DNA of 37,139 nucleotides from JBBECJ01 sp963763325 (GTDB taxonomy: Bacteria; Chloroflexota; Chloroflexia; Thermomicrobiales; CFX8), in assembly GCA_963763325.1 (NCBI GenBank), contig CAVXOL010000016.1, positions 1 through 37,139 of the forward strand, read 5' to 3'. Within the stretch, counting starts at the first letter, position 1; the number at the start of each line of letters is the position of its first letter. Positions 33,421 through 37,139 of this stretch are shown piece by piece. The position numbers and the translations under genes are program-made. The notes beneath the pieces are model-generated. The model did no database searches, was not told the DNA's origin, and worked only from the letters and a program-made list of their open reading frames with translations.

Positions 33421-33451
33421 AAGGATCGATCATGGATATCTGAAGTTCGTG

Positions 33452-34176
33452 CTATCCCCGCACGATGAATAACAGGCCGGCAATGACAAGGCCGACTTCT
33501 ACCAGGACCACGAACACGCGCTCGGAAATATAGTCCAGGAGTCGCTTGCCGGCCCAGGCACCGGTAACGGTCGTCGGGGCCAGCGCAATGCCGATCCCGA
33601 TCGTCTGCGGGGTGAGTAATGCGGCCCCGCCGTAGACGGTCAGCTTCGTCGCGTGCATCACAACGGCTGCCAGGGCTTCGGTTCCGATGAATGCGCCTTT
33701 GACGAGGCCGTAGGCGAGGAAGAATGGTGCCGTCAGCGGACCGACGCTCCCGAGCAGGGCCGAGCCAAACCCCGAGGCCGCCCCAATCGCGGCAAACGAC
33801 CGCAGTCGCGGCTGGCGCGGCGTCGGGCGGAAGCGTCGCCATGCGACCAGCAGCAACAGGAACACGCCGAGCAATCGCGTCAGCCCACCAAGCGGCGCGG
33901 AGACGAACACGAGACTCCCGATCACGGCCAGTGGCACCGCACCGACAGCAAACCAGCCAACGATCGGCAGGACGATCTCATCGCGATTGAACCAGACACG
34001 GCTCCCGTTGCTGGCCAACTGCGCGATCGTCAGGATCGGCACGGCGTCGCGGATACCGAAGACGGCGACGAACACCGGTAGCAGCAATGTCGCGCCGCCA
34101 AATCCGGCGGGACCGAACTGAGAAGTGCGGTCAGGAAGGCAGCAACGACAACGATCACCAGTGCCAGGATATCCAC
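33452..34176 (-). pseudogene. TauE/SafE-type sulfite/anion exporter, frame broken near its start
   Basis: From GTG 34176 the start reads VDILALVIVVVAAFLTALLS. Near 34115 one base is missing, after which GPAGFGGATLLLPVFVAVFG and the rest follow. About 240 residues, seven to eight helices: DAVPILTIAQLASNGSRVWF, VGAVPLAVIGSLVFVSAPLG, GAASGFGSALLGSVGPLTAP, and TTVTGAWAGKRLLDYISERV (the family's repeated GxGG/GxxGS signature). It is thought to move sulfite, sulfoacetate or similar organosulfur anions across the membrane. It is downstream of the DUF1232 gene with a 57-nt gap. No sulfur-metabolism gene is nearby to fix the substrate. Confidence 0.82.
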
Positions 34177-34233
34177 GATACCTCATCCTGATTCCGGCGA
34201 CGCCGCTGCCGGCGACCATCCGCCAGCCTGTGG

Positions 34234-34617
34234 CTACCAGCCGCGAAGGAGCAGCCAGACGCCGCTGGCGAAGAGCACCAGCCAGATCACGACGATGATG
34301 CCCGCCGCGATCCAGTTCTTCGGTTTCGCGCCGTCTGTCGTCGCCCGCGCGCGTGCACGATGCTCAGCCAGAATATCAGGCGGAACCAGGTGGACAACAA
34401 GAGCAACGCCGAGCGGAATCAGGACCAGATCATCGAGATATCCCAGGATCGGGGGATGCGGTTCAGGGATCAGAATAGATCGGGCTGAAGGCGTAACCCA
34501 CAATGCATACCGCGAGCGCGCGGGCGTACCAGGGGACGCGGCGATCGCGGCAGGCGCGTCGAGGGCGTACACATCCGCCTTGAGCTCGCGCGCGCGACGC
34601 TTCCAGGTCTCGATCAC
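34234..34617 (-). pseudogene. DUF1232 (YkvA-like) membrane protein, compensating frame breaks
   Basis: Start GTG 34617, immediately after methyltransferase-tail copy 3. The open frame ends normally (NWIAAGIIVVIWLVLFASGV, helix near the end). Its centre, however, makes sense only in another frame: RDRRVPWYARALAVCIVGYA, FSPIDLIP, before returning at PPILGYLDDLVLIPLGVALV. The PWYA...FSPIDLIPD...LGYLDDL pattern is the hallmark of DUF1232. Two opposite single-base changes near 34555 and 34480 leave the frame open but scramble about 25 residues. Function of the family: small membrane-associated protein, role unknown. Confidence 0.78.
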
Positions 34618-34624
34618 CAGTCAG

Positions 34625-34690
34625 TCATCCTTCCCGCTCCAGATTCAGCGCCAGCAGCCGCACCAGGATCGTCTCATCGTCGGTCGCGTC
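34625..34690 (-). pseudogene. Methyltransferase 3'-tail repeat, copy 3 (short)
   Basis: The minus strand reads ATDDETILVRLLALNLEREG, then TGA (34625-34627). Homology stops just before the YGWP segment, which is replaced by unrelated bases (SS-D). The NYN gene stop (34712) lies 21 nt upstream and the DUF1232 start 7 nt downstream, so this tail is squeezed between two unrelated genes. Confidence 0.65.
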
Positions 34691-34711
34691 GGACGAATCG
34701 ATAACTCAGCG

Positions 34712-35230
34712 TCACCAGGATCGTGGCTTAAAGTACTGCTGGCCCGTGCGCGGGTCGATCGTGGGGTTCGGGAGCTGGCGGATGGCTCGGATCGGGGAGA
34801 TGAGATCGGAGTCGTCTGAGATCACAACCGCGCCATCAAAGTCGTTGCGAAATGCGTCCAGCAGCAGTTCGGTCAGCGAGATTAACATCGGATCCTTTCT
34901 CCTCGTAGTACATCACCGAGACCGTTTTCGGATGATTCGGCTCTCCGGGCGCCAGCGGCAGACGACGTGTGCCGGCCTTGAAGACACCTTTGTGGATGGT
35001 GACGTTCGGCAGGCACGCCAGCGCGTTCAGGTACGCCTTCTGCCGGTTTGGCTGATCTGGATCGGTCGGCCGTGCTTTCACGTCGGCAGTGAAGTACTTC
35101 ACGCGGTGGATCGTGTGGTTCGGCAAAGACTGCTCGCAGAGCGTCCTGAGGTCAAGCCATTTGAAGGGTGTACCTAGCAGGCGGCACCGTAGAAGAGGTT
35201 GAAGCCATCGATGTAGACGTTGAGCTTCAT
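34712..35230 (-). pseudogene. NYN-domain (PIN-like) nuclease, two frame breaks
   Basis: From ATG 35230: MKLNVYIDGFNLFYGAAC, with the first catalytic Asp in YIDGFN. One base is off near 35178, after which LLGTPFKWLDLRTLCEQSLP, TIHRVKYFTADVKARPTDPD, and YYEEKGSDVNLA follow. A second break near 34872 leads into SLTELLLDAFRNDFDGAVVI, SDDSDLISPIRAIRQLPNPT (catalytic Asp cluster, usually SNDSDL). NYN proteins are metal-dependent nucleases of the PIN superfamily, mostly acting on RNA, and several serve in toxin or defence systems. Its ATG overlaps the stop of the small ORF upstream (ATGA), implying an operon with it. About 172 residues when repaired. Confidence 0.82.
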
Positions 35231-35460
35231 GAGGCTGCGATAGAAAAGCGGAAACCGCTCCGAAGAGCGGCTCCTTCCGTACCGGCGACACGGTACGGGC
35301 GATATGCAACAAGTATACCCAGACCAGCGTCATTTGGCATCAGTACGTACACCACACGTCTCATTCGCACGAACTGTTCAAGCCACGACCGGCGATCGCG
35401 GTCACGCCCGCGCAGTATCGCATGGGTAACCGAGAACATCGCCTCAACATGCTCGTTCAT
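35227..35460 (-). CDS. 77-residue ORF coupled to the NYN gene, unknown
   Basis: ATG 35460 overlaps the stop of methyltransferase-tail copy 4 (ATGA), and its own stop overlaps the NYN start (ATGA). Sequence: MNEHVEAMFSVTHAILRGRD, RRSWLEQFVRMRRVVYVLMP, then LVAYRPYRVAGTEGAALRSG. A 6-bp hairpin (CCGCTC-CGAA-GAGCGG) lies in its last third. The ORF may be a real small partner protein or simply the sequence between two former genes. No family is recognised. Confidence 0.35.
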   Translation of the reverse strand: MNEHVEAMFSVTHAILRGRDRDRRSWLEQFVRMRRVVYVLMPNDAGLGILVAYRPYRVAGTEGAALRSGFRFSIAAS

Positions 35461-35560
35461 CCCGCCCGCTCCAGATTCAGCGCCGGCAACCGCGCCAGGA
35501 TCGTCTCGTCGTCGGTCTCCTCGGGTGGTTCGGGCCAGCCGTAGGCGGCTGCTATTGCGA
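35457..35560 (-). pseudogene. Methyltransferase 3'-tail repeat, copy 4
   Basis: The minus strand reads IAIAAAYGWPEPPEETDD, ETILARLPALNLERAG, then TGA (35457-35459), which overlaps the next ATG. The stretch begins directly after the stop of the DUF5655-RAMA gene (35561), so the body of the methyltransferase has been replaced. It is very close to copy 2 at the DNA level. Confidence 0.72.
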
Positions 35561-36346
35561 TCAAGCCTCAGCGCTCTCGGTAAGACTCACGTCCGGGCCA
35601 CGCGCATCGATCAGCTGCTCGCGAAGATCTGCGAGGCGAGTGTGGCCCGACGGCAGCACCACGGACCAGTGTGTCCAGCCGTTGAGTGTTGTTCGCGTTG
35701 GTCCGAGAAGCTTCGCAAATGCCTTATCTGACGGGGATCGATATGAAACGCCGTTCCAGACGATCTCGCCCGTGTCGCTGAGCACGGCGGTAGCCACTTC
35801 TCGTTGCCCCGACTTGAGGATCATCTTCGTTCCCGGAGTGAGAAGGCCAGCAACGATCAAGTCACGAACGGTTATGCCGTGGTGGGCGACGCTTCGCTTC
35901 CTCGTCCCAGCGTGCTCAATAGCTCTTCCGACCAGCGAGAGCAGGTGTATGTCAATCTCGTTTGGTTCACGAACAGACAGCACTTTCGTGATGCGTCTCC
36001 AGTTGAACTTTCCGTCGTTGCTTGCCAATCGAGCGTCTTCGTAATCTTCTGGCAACGTGAGCCCCAGAAACACCGAAAGTCGACGCGGTCGATAAGCAAT
36101 GAAAGTCTCACCGTTGACTTCGCCAGCCACGTAGTACTTGGTCTCGCGCCAAATCGTCGCCGGCCAACGGTCCATAATGGCGTTTCGTAGCGATGCTGCA
36201 AGGTCCACGAGTTCCGGCGCGCCCTGCAGGCCACCTCCCGTACTCGCGTCAATCGCACCTGGACGCGTTAATGCTCCTTTTTCGGACTCTGTTGCTCGAG
36301 TTTGGCAACATTCGTGATAGGCGGGTTCAGATGGCTCCGAAACCAT
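35561..36346 (-). CDS. DUF5655 plus RAMA-domain protein
   Basis: 261 residues from ATG 36346; the ribosome site is weak and the first 38 residues look like linker, so the true start is uncertain. Residues 45-145 resemble DUF5655: LVDLAASLRNAIMDRW, TKYYVAGEVNGETFIAYRPR, and EPNEIDIHLLSLVGRAIEHA. Residues 155-245 resemble the RAMA domain: HGITVRDLIVAGLLTPGTKM, VATAVLSDTGEIVWNGVSYR, SPSDKAFAKLLG, and LNGWTHWSVVLPSGHTRLAD. RAMA domains occur next to, or fused with, restriction and DNA-methyltransferase enzymes and are proposed to read modified DNA. Neighbouring nuclease and methyltransferase remnants support a role in a restriction-type system. Composition is more AT-rich than the left of the window, suggesting transfer. 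Confidence 0.68.
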   Translation of the reverse strand: MVSEPSEPAYHECCQTRATESEKGALTRPGAIDASTGGGLQGAPELVDLAASLRNAIMDRWPATIWRETKYYVAGEVNGETFIAYRPRRLSVFLGLTLPEDYEDARLASNDGKFNWRRITKVLSVREPNEIDIHLLSLVGRAIEHAGTRKRSVAHHGITVRDLIVAGLLTPGTKMILKSGQREVATAVLSDTGEIVWNGVSYRSPSDKAFAKLLGPTRTTLNGWTHWSVVLPSGHTRLADLREQLIDARGPDVSLTESAEA

Positions 36347-36509
36347 TACATCAACTCTTGCGGCGTCGCTCGAATGTCAGCATCGGAAAGAGATCGTCGG
36401 AGATTCCTGATCGTTGCTGAGCCTGGGTTAAGCAGTCTGACCAGCAAAGCAGTGGAGAGCACGACGCTGGTTGAGCCATGTCCGGACTCCAGCCGGCGTC
36501 GTCATGCTC
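36347..36509. other. Intergenic gap, nothing recognised
   Basis: 163 nt of mixed composition between two minus-strand defence-type genes. No ORF, hairpin with T-run or repeat stands out. Confidence 0.35.
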
Positions 36510-37026
36510 TCACGTGAGAGACTGCCAGATCTGGTCAAACAGCGCATCGTATTCAGCGTCACTGTTGAATGCCAGCAGATCGAGGCTCAGATATCCGCTT
36601 GGCAGCGAGATCCGGCTTCAGGAATGTGTTGAAAAACTGAAGTTCGCGACCGTTGGTCAGAGCAGCCCATTCATTCCCTTCGACCGAGCAATATTGGATG
36701 AGTTGGGCAGCGTTCTTGTCGGTAAGTCCGGCACGTAGCGCCTTGGTTTCGATGGCAAGAAGTGGGCCCTCTGGTCCCGACATGACAAAGTCAATAAACT
36801 CCTGAGAATTCTTCACGTAATACTCGCGTGTGACGACGCCAATCCCAGACCAGCCGAGAGCGAGGATGATCGGCTCGATGAAGAACGCCTTCGTATCAGC
36901 TTCGTTGATAGCGGGCGCAGATTCCTGATTGAGGAATGCCTTTACCTCGGCGAGCGTCCTGCGTACCCGCTCCTTTTTGCCTGCTCCAAGGTGTTGTGCT
37001 CCATTCAATAAGGCTGACGCGTTCAA
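36510..37026 (-). pseudogene. Type I restriction R-subunit N-terminal-like nuclease, one frame break
   Basis: The open frame starts at TTG 37026 (weak, possibly not the true start). VRRTLAEVKAFLN, NEADTKAFFIEPIILALGWS, VVTREYYVKNSQEFIDFVMS, and PLLAIETKALRAGL carry the PD-(D/E)xK nuclease core (Asp in FIDF, Glu-x-Lys in ETK). LIQYCSVEGNEWAALTNGRE and LQFFNTFLKPDLAAK follow. Near 36590 the frame shifts to SLDLLAFNSDAEYDALFDQI and stops at 36510. This matches HsdR_N-type stand-alone proteins of about 170 residues, which keep the nuclease domain without the helicase. It could cut unmodified or foreign DNA. It lies just upstream of the RAMA protein in the same direction. Confidence 0.75.
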
Positions 37027-37139
37027 TCAGCAGACCAACCGTCAAACGGTCGATGAAGTGCTCCCGCTATCTTCAAGCGCACAAACCCGCTTACCAACAC
37101 AGAACAACGTCACTGAGCCACTTGCATGAAACTCATGGA
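37027..37139. other. Right edge, AT-richer non-coding sequence
   Basis: Presumably the upstream region of the nuclease gene. No promoter pair good enough to name is seen, and nothing else is recognisable. Confidence 0.3.

Noticed and set aside
28809..37026. A BREX or DISARM system
   Set aside because: Despite PglX-like tails, no pglZ, brxC, helicase or phospholipase-type gene is present, and no methyltransferase body remains.
1..37139. tRNA, rRNA, riboswitch or CRISPR array
   Set aside because: By-eye scan for T-arm patterns (GGTTCGA-type), conserved rRNA stretches and regular repeat-spacer units gave nothing. A covariance-model search was not possible here.

Overview
The window looks like a draft-quality contig from a high-GC member of the Chloroflexota, most plausibly class Thermomicrobia or a relative. 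The inference rests on protein style: secreted proteins with a Chloroflexota-type 'VQYFDKSRMEI' or 'YWRERGGLPIFGYPL' region, an NhaA antiporter fused to a DsbA-like domain, an ATPase-LuxR regulator, strong AAAGGAGG/AAAGGAC ribosome sites, and many dispersed palindromes containing TCATCCTGAGC...GCGAAGGATC. No rRNA or tRNA gene was found, so the placement is inference.

Layout. 0-1.3 kb: the 3' remnant of an adenine-specific DNA methylase, a broken response regulator and a small membrane protein. 1.6-4.5 kb (+): a phage head module (scaffold-like protein, major capsid protein, portal) with many single-base frame breaks, followed by a convergent secreted transglycosylase-NlpC/P60 hydrolase. 5.9-16.4 kb: housekeeping and stress genes, mostly on the minus strand (dimeric alpha/beta-barrel protein, NhaA-DsbA, PRC-barrel-like, UBP zinc finger, DUF5996, alpha/beta hydrolase, ATPase-LuxR regulator, cysteine-synthase-like enzyme, class III aminotransferase). 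16.6-23.2 kb: secreted CAP-domain protein, two envelope proteins, amidase, secreted protein, membrane HD-GYP protein. 23.3-27.4 kb (-): a second phage module (connector-like, large virion protein, three-part endolysin, holin-like protein). 27.6-31.9 kb: monooxygenase-like protein, GNAT acetyltransferase, Fur-family regulator divergent from a fused CDF metal transporter, membrane protein. 31.9-37.1 kb: a worn accessory/defence region with an IS256-family element, TauE/SafE, DUF1232, NYN nuclease, DUF5655-RAMA protein and a type I R-subunit-like nuclease.

The most unusual structure lies in 28.8-35.6 kb. The same 3' tail of a class I (type IIG/PglX-like) DNA methyltransferase gene, encoding YGWPEPPEETDD...LNLERA-stop, occurs four times in the same orientation without its body, and different cargo genes lie between the copies. 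This is the footprint expected of repeated integration into a gene 3' end, or of recombination between methyltransferase tails. A second unusual feature is a palindromic element family at 2.9-3.1 and 5.6-5.8 kb. Both copies have a 77-nt spacer, and their arms extend into locus-specific sequence that is itself duplicated in inverted orientation.

Many genes are broken by single-base indels that leave the downstream frame well conserved. The breaks are densest toward both ends of the window. Some are probably assembly errors, so 'pseudogene' calls here mean 'frame broken in this sequence'.
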